13,905 bases of DNA from Thermococcus sp. GTDB lineage: Archaea > Methanobacteriota_B > Thermococci > Thermococcales > Thermococcaceae. The notes under the pieces were generated by a model, which had not been told where the DNA came from, searched no databases, and worked only from the letters and a program-made list of their open reading frames with translations. The position numbers and the translations under genes are program-made. Where the stretch lies: positions 1-13,905 of the forward strand of contig JAMONK010000069.1 of the NCBI GenBank assembly GCA_027065835.1. The letters are read 5' to 3'. The first letter of the stretch is position 1. Each line of letters opens with the position of its first letter. Shown piece by piece: positions 7,085-13,394 of the stretch.

Positions 7085-7823
7085 CACCCAGTATCAGACT
7101 GTGCCTCCACCGCGTTCCCGCTTTAAAGCGCACGTCCCTCACGGAGTAGCCCAGCTCTTCCCCTTTTTCTGTTATGGCCTCGATTAGAGGCTTTTTATCT
7201 GGAAGAAAGAGGGCAACCTTTCCTCTGGGCTTCAGATATTCCAGGGCCTCCTCGATGAGCCTCACCGAGAAGGCCTCTCCGTGTTCGCCTCCGCCAACGC
7301 CTTCCCTCTCCGTCAGAACCCCCTTCGTGGGCCTCTCGTAGTAGGGCGGGGCGGAAAAGATTACATCAAAGAGCTCGCCCTCGGGGATTATCCCCCTGAT
7401 TATCCCACCGTCGCTCTTGATTAACCTGACTCTTCCCCCGTTCCTCTCGATGTTCTTCATGGCATAATCGAAGAACTCTTCGTCGAGCTCCGTCGCGGTA
7501 ACGTCGCACTTGAAGAGCTTGGCCGCCATAAGGGCCATCATGGCGGTGTGACCGGTTCCGATTTCCAGAACCTTCTCGCCCCCGCGCAGGAATGTCTTGA
7601 GGAAGAGGTATCGCGAGACGGGAGTTGTCACGAGCCCGTGCGGATGGTACTCTATCTCCAGCCCGAAGATAGCCTTCGCTATCGCCCTGTTGTAGAGAAT
7701 TCTGGCTTTTCTGTTCGAGAAGTCGAGCCTTCCGCGCCCGTCTAGGTAGTTGTTCAGCTCTGGAAAGAGCTTCACGGCCTCTTTTGCCGGCAGTCCTAGC
7801 TTTCCGTCCTTCCAAGCTGGCAT
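7080..7823 (-). CDS. RlmF-related SAM-dependent methyltransferase (likely N6-adenine type)
   Basis: This 247-aa Rossmann methyltransferase has SAM motif I LEIGTGHTA (86-94), an acidic motif II in TELDEEF (111-117) and motif IV SAPPYYERP (157-165). Motif IV is a variant of the NPPF/NPPY signature of amino-group (N6-adenine) methyltransferases; the first Asn is replaced by Ser-Ala. The overall pattern resembles RlmF/METTL16-type enzymes acting on structured RNA, but the archaeal substrate cannot be read from sequence. The gene lies 30 nt behind the serpin gene on the same strand. No GGTGA-type site precedes ATG 7823; instead a TATA-like box sits about 25 bp upstream, so the message is probably leaderless and independent of the serpin transcript. 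The stop codon overlaps the 3' stem of the guide-RNA candidate on the other strand. Confidence 0.82.
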   Translation of the reverse strand: MPAWKDGKLGLPAKEAVKLFPELNNYLDGRGRLDFSNRKARILYNRAIAKAIFGLEIEYHPHGLVTTPVSRYLFLKTFLRGGEKVLEIGTGHTAMMALMAAKLFKCDVTATELDEEFFDYAMKNIERNGGRVRLIKSDGGIIRGIIPEGELFDVIFSAPPYYERPTKGVLTEREGVGGGEHGEAFSVRLIEEALEYLKPRGKVALFLPDKKPLIEAITEKGEELGYSVRDVRFKAGTRWRHSLILGV

Positions 7824-7842
7824 GAAAAGAGTTGGGGGAGGG

Positions 7843-7852
7843 GCTTAAAAAG
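7843..7852 (-). promoter_or_regulatory. Promoter of the RlmF-related gene; predicted leaderless
   Basis: The minus strand reads CTTTTTAAGC, centred 25 bp before ATG 7823 and immediately after the serpin stop codon (7854-7856). The stretch between box and ATG is C-rich and has no ribosome binding site. Confidence 0.5.
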
Positions 7853-7853
7853 C

Positions 7854-9134
7854 TCAACCCCCTGGATCCATCAGCCTGCCCATGAAGAGTATCAGCCCCG
7901 TCTTCCTGTCGATTATGAAGAACAGGAACGGGTGATCCGCCTTGAAGACCTTGTACTCCGGATTTGTTCCGGGTGCGGCGGCTACTGTCATGACAACAGC
8001 CGTCGCTGCGGCCGCCTCCGTGCCGTTCTCTGCGACGCTGATGAACGTCTTGTGGATCACCTGGCTTATCGCCAGAGGTTTATCCGAGATGCCGCTGAAG
8101 TCTGCATCGTCACTGAATGCTTTCCCCATGCCCATACTCGCCAGAACACCTTTGAGAAGGTACCTTCTCTCAAACCTGAACTTCGGAAGGGTGAGCTTTA
8201 CGTTCTCTTCCTTCATGCCCTCGACTACGTCATCCACGAACTCGGGGGTGAGTTTTCCCTCGATCTCCTTTAATCTGCCCCTTTCCGGGAGGATAATCAC
8301 CATGCTCAGCCTTCCATCCTCGTAGGGAAGATCGATAGCCTGGAAGTGTTCTCCCTCCATATACCTGAAGCGTCCCTTCTGGTGCATCATTGGGGTGGTA
8401 ACCGTTCCGTTGGGCGTATAAAAAATCTCGTTCCTTGTGTTCTGCGGCTCGAACCTCCTCGACCAGTTGGCTTTGAAGTAAATCGCGTTGGTTATGACAA
8501 GCCTCGTGAGGGGGCTTAGACCGGAGACGAGTTCTCTGATCTTTCCGGCGGTCTGCTCCTCAACCCACCGGTTTATCTGGTTCTCAGCGCCCCTGGGGTC
8601 GTTTTTGAAATCCACCTCCCCCACCTCGCTCAGGTAGAATTTCTTCAGGATGGAGATGTAAGTCCTTTTCACGGGGTAGTCCTTCTGAACCCAGACGGCG
8701 TTTGCGGTTCTGAGTACGTAGGCATCACTGGCGGGGTTGTTCACACCGAGGATCAGCTCCCTCATTCCCTCCCTCCTCGTCAGATTCTCGCGTGGGATGT
8801 GGAGGACGGCCCCGATCTCTTCCGCGGTTTTACCACCCGCTCCCTCGTAGACCATCGCGAGGGCCGTGAAGATGCTGTAGGGTGATATGAACATGTTGCC
8901 ATCATCCGGAAGTGTCCTGTAGAGGTCGAGGGCGAAGCTGTTGCTTGAAGCGATCGTCTCCTCCATCTGCGGGGAGATGAGTCCGCCGATGTCGGTTGTG
9001 ATCCCGCTTGAGCCCCCACCACTTCCGGGGGACGTCGCAGTTTCCCCATTTTCTCCCCCGATGCATCCGCTCACGAGAACCATCGCCACAACCATCAAGA
9101 TCAAAACGAAACTCCCTGGTCGGGACGCTCTCAT
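7854..9134 (-). CDS. Lipoprotein serpin (serine protease inhibitor)
   Basis: The 426-aa product starts with a signal peptide and lipobox ending LVSGC (C24), then a Gly/Ser-rich linker to about residue 50, so it is probably lipid-anchored outside the cell. The serpin body follows: NMFISPYSIFTALAMVYEGA near 80-98, TNAIYFKANW, and the C-terminal FKADHPFLFFI signature. The reactive loop hinge is GTEAAAAT (371-378), with small residues suited to insertion, so it should be inhibitory. Counting from the hinge Glu (E369, P17) puts the scissile bond at about A385-A386, suggesting an elastase- or subtilisin-like target; this is inferred. T. kodakarensis Tk-serpin inhibits chymotrypsin- and subtilisin-like proteases. 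The start ATG 9134 is supported by GGTGAT three bases upstream. Upstream on the same strand is an M20 peptidase gene, separated by its own promoter region. Confidence 0.94.
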   Translation of the reverse strand: MRASRPGSFVLILMVVAMVLVSGCIGGENGETATSPGSGGGSSGITTDIGGLISPQMEETIASSNSFALDLYRTLPDDGNMFISPYSIFTALAMVYEGAGGKTAEEIGAVLHIPRENLTRREGMRELILGVNNPASDAYVLRTANAVWVQKDYPVKRTYISILKKFYLSEVGEVDFKNDPRGAENQINRWVEEQTAGKIRELVSGLSPLTRLVITNAIYFKANWSRRFEPQNTRNEIFYTPNGTVTTPMMHQKGRFRYMEGEHFQAIDLPYEDGRLSMVIILPERGRLKEIEGKLTPEFVDDVVEGMKEENVKLTLPKFRFERRYLLKGVLASMGMGKAFSDDADFSGISDKPLAISQVIHKTFISVAENGTEAAAATAVVMTVAAAPGTNPEYKVFKADHPFLFFIIDRKTGLILFMGRLMDPGG

Positions 9135-9164
9135 ACCATCACCTAGAAGAACTATATCCCTCGT

Positions 9165-9174
9165 GTTATAAATA
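9165..9174 (-). promoter_or_regulatory. Serpin promoter (TATA box)
   Basis: The minus strand reads TATTTATAAC. The predicted start is near 9145, just before GGTGAT and ATG 9134, so the leader is about 11 nt. CGTGTT repeats directly on both sides (9163-9168 and 9175-9180 on the plus strand). A second TATA-like element (GGATATAGT) lies closer to the gene, around 9151-9159, but is too near the start codon to be the main one. Confidence 0.55.
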
Positions 9175-9206
9175 CGTGTTCATCGCTTTAAAACGGGTTG
9201 AAGCAT

Positions 9207-9222
9207 TTGACACGTCAACGTG
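9207..9222. repeat. Overlapping small inverted repeats upstream of the serpin promoter
   Basis: TTGAC-AC-GTCAA (9207-9218) is a perfect 5-bp inverted repeat with a 2-bp centre, and CACG-TCAA-CGTG (9211-9222) overlaps it. They lie about 35 bp upstream of the serpin TATA box, where an archaeal activator could bind, in the gap after the M20 gene stop. The site is short enough to be chance. Confidence 0.3.
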
Positions 9223-9245
9223 GGTAATGAGGAAATAAGGAGAGA

Positions 9246-10514
9246 TCACAGAATGGGGAGTATTGCCATAACCTTCGCGTCCTCCACCATGTTGTCGATC
9301 TTCGCGTACTCGTTGGGTTGGTGTGCGGTCTCGTCAAGCGTCGCCCACACAACCGCCGGGATTCCAAGCCTCCGGAAGTAAGCCGCGAAGGTACCACCGC
9401 CTATTCCGCCGACCTTGGCTTCCTTCCCGCGGAGTCTTCTGATGGCTTCCTTCAGCAGAACCACGATCTCACCCTCCGGGTTCGTTGGTGGGGCGGCGTC
9501 CCCCCTCTGGAGGATCTCAACGTCGATCTCCGGTAGGATATCTCCCGCTATCTCCTTCCTGTATTTCTCCCTGACCTCCTCTATGAGTCTCTTAACATCC
9601 CCCATTATCTCGTCGAGGCTGTAGTCGGGGAGGACACGACAGTCGAAGACGATCTCGTGCTCGCCCGGTGCTATGTTCGGGCTGTCCGCTGGGTTCCTGA
9701 CCATCGTTGGCTCGAAGGTGCTGGTCGGTGGGTCGAAGAGTGGGTCGGCCCTGTCGTACTTCTCGTGGAGCAGTTTATCGAGGTGGTAGGCCAGGTCCAG
9801 AGCGACGCGGTGGGCGTTCAGACCCTTGTCGGGCATACTGGCGTGAACCTGCTTGCCTCTGACCTTGATCCTGAGCCAGAGGATGCTCTTCTCGGCGACT
9901 TCTATGAAGGTTCCGTCCTCGTTTCCGCCGTCGGGCACAAGAACGAGGTCGTCCTTTCTGAACAGCTCCGGGTGCTCCCTCATCAACCATTCAACACCGT
10001 ACTTGCTTCCCGTTTCCTCGTCGGCAACGAACGCGAGTACTACCGTCCGCTTGGGCCTTACCCCGAGGTTCATCATGGCCCTTACCGCGTAAAGCGAAGC
10101 CACGAGGCTCTGTCCGTTGTCCTCGCTTCCCCTGCCGTAGACCTTGCCGTCCTTGACGAGCGGCTTGAAGGGCTCGGTGATCGTCCACTTGCTCAAGTCC
10201 CCTGGCGGAACTATGTCCATATGGGTGAGAATCCATAGCCTCGGGCTCTTCTCACCCCTCTCGCCGTAGTAGTAGGCCAGAATGCTCGGCCTCACTCCGT
10301 TCTTGGCCCTCTCGTCGGGCGCGTTGTAGACCTCAACCCTGTCGAAGGGCCAGTCCTTGATTATCTCGAGCAGCTTCTGAGCCTTGTCGTATTCGCCTTC
10401 TCCACCGTAATCCGGGCTCAGTGCCGGAATTTTTACGAGTTCCATCAGGGTCTCCGCCATTTTATCCCGGAGCCCCTCCACTTCCCGAAGGATGCTCTCA
10501 ATGTTTTCGGGCAT
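9246..10514 (-). CDS. M20-family zinc metallopeptidase/deacylase (DapE/ArgE-like)
   Basis: The 422-aa product has the full M20 metal site: H98 and catalytic D100 in THMDIVPPGD, bridging D132 in GRGSEDNGQ, catalytic E166 and ligand E167 in ADEETGS, D195 in VPDGG, and H398 in DETAHQPNEY. A lid/dimerisation domain lies between about residues 205 and 320 (HASMPDKGLNAH). M20 enzymes hydrolyse dipeptides or N-acyl amino acids. The DapE/ArgE-like label does not fix the substrate, and no lysine or arginine pathway gene is adjacent. ATG 10514 is preferred because GGTGGT precedes it; an in-frame GTG at 10523 would coincide with the predicted transcription start and add three residues. It is cytoplasmic, with no signal peptide. 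The serpin gene follows after 111 nt with its own promoter, so the two are probably separate units. Confidence 0.88.
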   Translation of the reverse strand: MPENIESILREVEGLRDKMAETLMELVKIPALSPDYGGEGEYDKAQKLLEIIKDWPFDRVEVYNAPDERAKNGVRPSILAYYYGERGEKSPRLWILTHMDIVPPGDLSKWTITEPFKPLVKDGKVYGRGSEDNGQSLVASLYAVRAMMNLGVRPKRTVVLAFVADEETGSKYGVEWLMREHPELFRKDDLVLVPDGGNEDGTFIEVAEKSILWLRIKVRGKQVHASMPDKGLNAHRVALDLAYHLDKLLHEKYDRADPLFDPPTSTFEPTMVRNPADSPNIAPGEHEIVFDCRVLPDYSLDEIMGDVKRLIEEVREKYRKEIAGDILPEIDVEILQRGDAAPPTNPEGEIVVLLKEAIRRLRGKEAKVGGIGGGTFAAYFRRLGIPAVVWATLDETAHQPNEYAKIDNMVEDAKVMAILPIL

Positions 10515-10544
10515 GGGTACCACCGTTTTCAGTTGGTTTCGGGG

Positions 10545-10553
10545 CTTTTAAAC
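10545..10553 (-). promoter_or_regulatory. Promoter of the M20 gene; near-symmetric TTTAAA core
   Basis: The minus strand reads GTTTAAAAG, predicting a start near 10524 and a leader of about 10 nt with GGTGGT before ATG 10514. The plus strand reads CTTTTAAAC, so the same element could also drive transcription rightward into the hairpin at 10578-10618. Confidence 0.5.
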
Positions 10554-10577
10554 CCACTGAGGTCTACCCTCACTGTC

Positions 10578-10618
10578 GGTGCCCTCTGGAGCACGGTGCC
10601 TCCCAAGCAGAGGTCACC
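10578..10618. other. Strong intergenic hairpin, possible small RNA
   Basis: GGTGCCCTCTG (10578-10588) pairs with CAGAGGTCACC (10608-10618) at ten of eleven positions, the exception being C10582/T10614. The 19-nt loop can pair again weakly (GCA at 10591-10593 with TGC at 10597-10599). It lies between the M20 promoter and the MBL promoter, in about 90 nt that no gene or promoter explains. On the plus strand it is followed by a pyrimidine-rich tract (CCTTTGCCCTTGCGCCCTTC). On the minus strand an ACA follows the stem by one nucleotide, as in H/ACA RNAs, but no pseudouridylation pocket is seen. I assign no function. Confidence 0.4.
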
Positions 10619-10654
10619 TTTGCCCTTGCGCCCTTCTATCTAGCCGGGCAATAC

Positions 10655-10664
10655 CTTATATACC
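10655..10664 (+). promoter_or_regulatory. Promoter of the MBL-fold hydrolase gene
   Basis: CTTATATACC is preceded by the BRE-like GCAATA. The predicted start is near 10685, giving a leader of about 27 nt that contains GGAGGTG before the TTG start at 10712. Confidence 0.6.
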
Positions 10665-10711
10665 ACCCTGAGAATAGTTAAACATCCGCAGAGGAAAAGG
10701 GAGGTGTTGAG

Positions 10712-11527
10712 TTGATAGAGATCACTTTCCTGGGGAGCGGTGGTGGCAGGTTCATAACGATCACCCAGTTCCGCTCCACGGGGGGATTCCACATACGGGC
10801 CAGCAGAAACCTTTACGTTGATCCTGGGCCGGGGGCGCTCGTGAGGAGCTGGCGCTACAAGCTCGACCCGCGGAGGCTCGACGCCATCTTCGTCTCCCAC
10901 AGGCACGTTGACCACTGCAACGACCTTGAGGTCATGATCGAGGCCATGACTGGAGGGGCCCTGAAAAGAAGGGGGACCCTGATAGCCTCCAAAAGCGTCG
11001 TCTACGGGGACGAGACCCACACTCCCGCCGTCAGCGGCTACCACATCGACGTCCTTGAGGGCGTTCACACCCCCGAACCCGGTAACAAAATCTCCCTTGG
11101 GGACGAGGAGCTCCTCATAACACCGTGCCAGCACTCCGACCCGACGACGATAGGCTTCAGGATGAGGACCGCCTACGGGGATATCTCGTACATCCCAGAC
11201 ACGGCCTACTTTGAAGACCTCATCCGATGGCACGATGGTTCCAGGGTTTTGATCGCGGCGATAACCCGGCCGAGGGACATGGGAATACCCTACCACATGA
11301 GCACCGACGATGCGGTTGAGATGCTCAAGAACATGAGGAAGAAGCCCGAGGTCCTGATAATGAACCACATCGGCATGAAAATGCACTTCGCCAACCCCTA
11401 CAAGGAGGCCAAGTACCTCGAGACCGTGACAGGGGTGAAGACGTACATAGCGAAGGAGGGTTTCAAGGTGATGGTCAAAAAGGGCGAGATAAACGTTAGG
11501 ACGATGCGACCCGCGAGGTTCGTTTGA
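10712..11527 (+). CDS. Metallo-beta-lactamase-fold metal-dependent hydrolase
   Basis: The 271-aa product carries a complete MBL metal site: H63, H65, D67 and H68 in SHRHVDH, H141 in CQHSDP, D163 in IPDTAYF, and H219 in MNHIGM. The fold is compact with no added beta-CASP, rhodanese or RNA-binding domain, so it belongs with small stand-alone hydrolases. RNase Z-like or cyclic phosphodiester hydrolysis is possible, but the substrate is not visible. The protein begins MIEITFLGSGGG, the usual first strand of the fold, which fixes the start at TTG 10712. It is preceded by GGAGGTG at good spacing, and no ATG or GTG in frame fits. It is a single gene with its own TATA box, convergent with the phosphomutase gene, whose stop is one base away. 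Confidence 0.88.
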   Translation: MIEITFLGSGGGRFITITQFRSTGGFHIRASRNLYVDPGPGALVRSWRYKLDPRRLDAIFVSHRHVDHCNDLEVMIEAMTGGALKRRGTLIASKSVVYGDETHTPAVSGYHIDVLEGVHTPEPGNKISLGDEELLITPCQHSDPTTIGFRMRTAYGDISYIPDTAYFEDLIRWHDGSRVLIAAITRPRDMGIPYHMSTDDAVEMLKNMRKKPEVLIMNHIGMKMHFANPYKEAKYLETVTGVKTYIAKEGFKVMVKKGEINVRTMRPARFV

Positions 11528-11528
11528 G

Positions 11529-12896
11529 TTACCCTTTCTTTCCCTTCAAAGTCTTCTTAACGGTCTCGCTGACAACCCTGTAGGCCATTTCGAACAGTTC
11601 ATCCCTCCTCTTCTCACTGGGGCCCTCCACGACGACCCTTATCTTGGGCTCTGTTCCACTCGGCCTCACCAGAACCCAGGAGCCGTCTCTGAGGTTGAAG
11701 CGGATGCCGGATACCGTGAGGATCCTCTTTATCTCCCCCGCGAGCCGTTCCTCAAGTACCTCACTGACCCTTTCTAGGACCTCTCCTTTCAGCTCATCCG
11801 GGCATTTCACGTTTCTTTTGGTCAGGTAGTACGTTGGTACGTTCTCCTCCACGATTTTCGATAGGGGCCTTCCCGCTTCATCTATGAGTTTTATCAGGAG
11901 TCCCATGGTGACGAAGCTGTCTATCCAGAGGCCAAATTCGGGATGGATGAACTTCCAGGGCTCCGCCGCAAAGATGGCGTTGTACCTTTTGATCCCGTCG
12001 TGGGGCTGGCCAAGCGGCACCCGATGAACCCTTCCACCCGCGCTTTCAACGACGTCGTCTATCCTTGAGCCAGTGTTTATTGAGGTGACCACGGTTCCTC
12101 CACCTTTCTTCTCAACGTAGAGCTTCGCGAAGAGGGCTATCAGGGTATCCTCGTCGATGTAGTTGCCCTTCTCATCGAAGACCGCTATTCTGTCCGCATC
12201 CCCGTCCTGCGCCACCGCTAGGTCAGCGCCGAGTTTCCTAACCAGCGCACCCAGGTAGGATATGTTCTCGTAGCGTGGCTCCGGCTTCCTCCCCGGGAAA
12301 TGTCCGTCAACGTGGGCGTTGATACTTATCACCCCCGCCCCCATCTCGCGCAGGAGGTATGGTGCAACGAGACTTCCCACGCCGTTGGCACCGTCGTACA
12401 GAACCTTCAAACCGGTTTCATGGTTCACAAAATCCAGGACGGCGCTTATGTATTCGTCGATAATGTCCATTGGCCGGACGCCCTTCACCTCGTCCCATCC
12501 AGCCCGTCTGTACTCTCCCGAGAAAACGATCCTCTCAAGCTCCTCCTCCTGCTCGGTGTAGAACTCGGTGCCATCACCGTTGAACACCTTGATGCCGTTG
12601 TCCGTTGGGGGGTTGTGGCTCGCAGTTATCATAACCCCAGCGTCGCCGTAGCGGTTGGTTCCCCACGCCAGGGTGGGGGTGGGAACGGGACCGAAGTCGA
12701 GCACCTCCATACCCGATCCAAGGAGTCCAGAAACGAGGGCATTACGCAGCATCGTGCTGGAGGTTCTCCCGTCCCTCGCGACGACGGCTTTTCCAGTTTT
12801 GTACGTTCCGACCGCCATTCCGACCTTCAAAGCGAGTTCGGGCGTTACCTTCTCCCAGAGAGTCCCGCGTATTCCCGCAGTCCCGAAGAGCCTCAT
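11529..12896 (-). CDS. Phosphohexomutase-superfamily enzyme, probably phosphopentomutase (TK1777-like)
   Basis: The 455-aa alpha-D-phosphohexomutase has all four active-site regions: the phosphoserine loop TASHNPPTDNG (S93), the Mg2+ loop DGDADR (231-236), the sugar-binding region and the phosphate loop RPSGTEPKIR (411-420). The sugar loop is unusual: where most members have GEXSG or GEENGG, this one reads AEPWKFIHPEFG (311-322). T. kodakarensis TK1777, in this family, was shown to be a phosphopentomutase. Synteny from memory (serpin TK1782 nearby, primase TK1790/1791 further on) points to the same ortholog, which would interconvert ribose or deoxyribose 1- and 5-phosphates. Automatic labels would be phosphoglucosamine or phosphomannomutase. 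GGTGGT precedes ATG 12896, and the TATA box lies inside the end of the UPF0146 gene, 29 nt upstream. Confidence 0.88.
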   Translation of the reverse strand: MRLFGTAGIRGTLWEKVTPELALKVGMAVGTYKTGKAVVARDGRTSSTMLRNALVSGLLGSGMEVLDFGPVPTPTLAWGTNRYGDAGVMITASHNPPTDNGIKVFNGDGTEFYTEQEEELERIVFSGEYRRAGWDEVKGVRPMDIIDEYISAVLDFVNHETGLKVLYDGANGVGSLVAPYLLREMGAGVISINAHVDGHFPGRKPEPRYENISYLGALVRKLGADLAVAQDGDADRIAVFDEKGNYIDEDTLIALFAKLYVEKKGGGTVVTSINTGSRIDDVVESAGGRVHRVPLGQPHDGIKRYNAIFAAEPWKFIHPEFGLWIDSFVTMGLLIKLIDEAGRPLSKIVEENVPTYYLTKRNVKCPDELKGEVLERVSEVLEERLAGEIKRILTVSGIRFNLRDGSWVLVRPSGTEPKIRVVVEGPSEKRRDELFEMAYRVVSETVKKTLKGKKG

Positions 12897-12923
12897 AGTA
12901 CCACCGTAACTACTTGGAAGTTG

Positions 12924-12933
12924 CCTTAAATAG
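12924..12933 (-). promoter_or_regulatory. Promoter of the phosphomutase gene
   Basis: The minus strand reads CTATTTAAGG, overlapping the UPF0146 stop codon (12926-12928). The predicted start is near 12904, just at GGTGGT (12905-12900), giving an extremely short leader. It would let the phosphomutase be expressed apart from the upstream gene. Confidence 0.5.
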
Positions 12934-13327
12934 GTTTGGTGGTGTAGATGGCCAGGCCCCTGAAGTTTACGAGCCTCATGGAACGGGGCATCGTGTCCCC
13001 CGCGAGGGGCAGTATGAAAACCGGTGTTCCAAGGATCCTGCCAAGTTCAAGGATCGGTTTGATGATCTCTGGGGTTGGTCTGACGCTGTACAGTGCCCGG
13101 GATCCCTCGTACAGCTCAAGACTGGGGTGAAAGATGTCATCGATGTAAGCGTTTATGCCGAGTTCCCTGGCTTTCTCAACGGCATCCCGGTTCCAGTCGA
13201 TGGCGGTGACCTCTCGCCCCCTCTCCATGAGTCTCAGGGCCACCTTGAACTGGAACCCTATCCCTACCTCCGTGAGTTGCCCCCCTGTGTGTTCCAGTAG
13301 AAAATCGGCGAAATCTTCGATCGGCAT
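12926..13327 (-). CDS. UPF0146 family protein with truncated methyltransferase-like Rossmann fold
   Basis: The 133-aa product belongs to the archaeal UPF0146 family. It keeps a SAM-binding-like start, TEVGIGFQFKVALRLMERG (residues 19-37), and an acidic strand end TAIDWNRDAV (41-50), but is far shorter than a full methyltransferase and lacks a DPP- or NPP-type catalytic motif. It then has IDDIFHPSLELYEGSRALYSVRPTPE, characteristic of the family. Biochemical function is unknown. No ribosome binding site precedes ATG 13327; a TATA-like box about 24 bp upstream suggests a leaderless message. It sits between the MalK-type gene and the phosphomutase gene on the same strand, 29 nt from the latter. 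Confidence 0.85.
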   Translation of the reverse strand: MPIEDFADFLLEHTGGQLTEVGIGFQFKVALRLMERGREVTAIDWNRDAVEKARELGINAYIDDIFHPSLELYEGSRALYSVRPTPEIIKPILELGRILGTPVFILPLAGDTMPRSMRLVNFRGLAIYTTKPI

Positions 13328-13346
13328 GCCGGGACTTGGAGGTATA

Positions 13347-13355
13347 CCTTAAAAT
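13347..13355 (-). promoter_or_regulatory. Promoter of the UPF0146 gene; predicted leaderless
   Basis: The minus strand reads ATTTTAAGG, centred about 24 bp before ATG 13327. The stretch between box and ATG (TATACCTCCAAGTCCCGGC) has no GGTGA-like site. Confidence 0.45.
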
Positions 13356-13376
13356 GGTTTACCTTCAAACGGCTCC

Positions 13377-13394
13377 AGAAAGTAAGAAGAAAAG
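13377..13394 (-). terminator. T-rich terminator after the ABC ATPase gene
   Basis: Directly after the stop codon the minus strand reads CTTTTCTTCTTACTTTCT, a T-rich tract of the kind that stops archaeal RNA polymerase. It lies about 20 nt before the UPF0146 TATA box and separates the two units. Confidence 0.5.

Noticed and set aside
9657..10238. A 193-codon open frame on the plus strand
   Set aside because: It is antisense to the M20 peptidase, which has all its catalytic motifs.
10640..11386. A 248-codon open frame on the minus strand
   Set aside because: It is antisense to the MBL-fold gene, whose metal-site motifs are complete. The predicted protein has no recognisable domain and reflects GC-rich third-position bias.
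12300..12929. A 209-codon open frame on the plus strand
   Set aside because: It is antisense to the phosphomutase, with no promoter or ribosome binding site of its own and no family resemblance.
13055..13083. TGATGA followed by CTGA, a possible half of a C/D-box RNA
   Set aside because: It lies within the UPF0146 coding sequence (antisense), with no upstream C/D' pair and no terminal stem.
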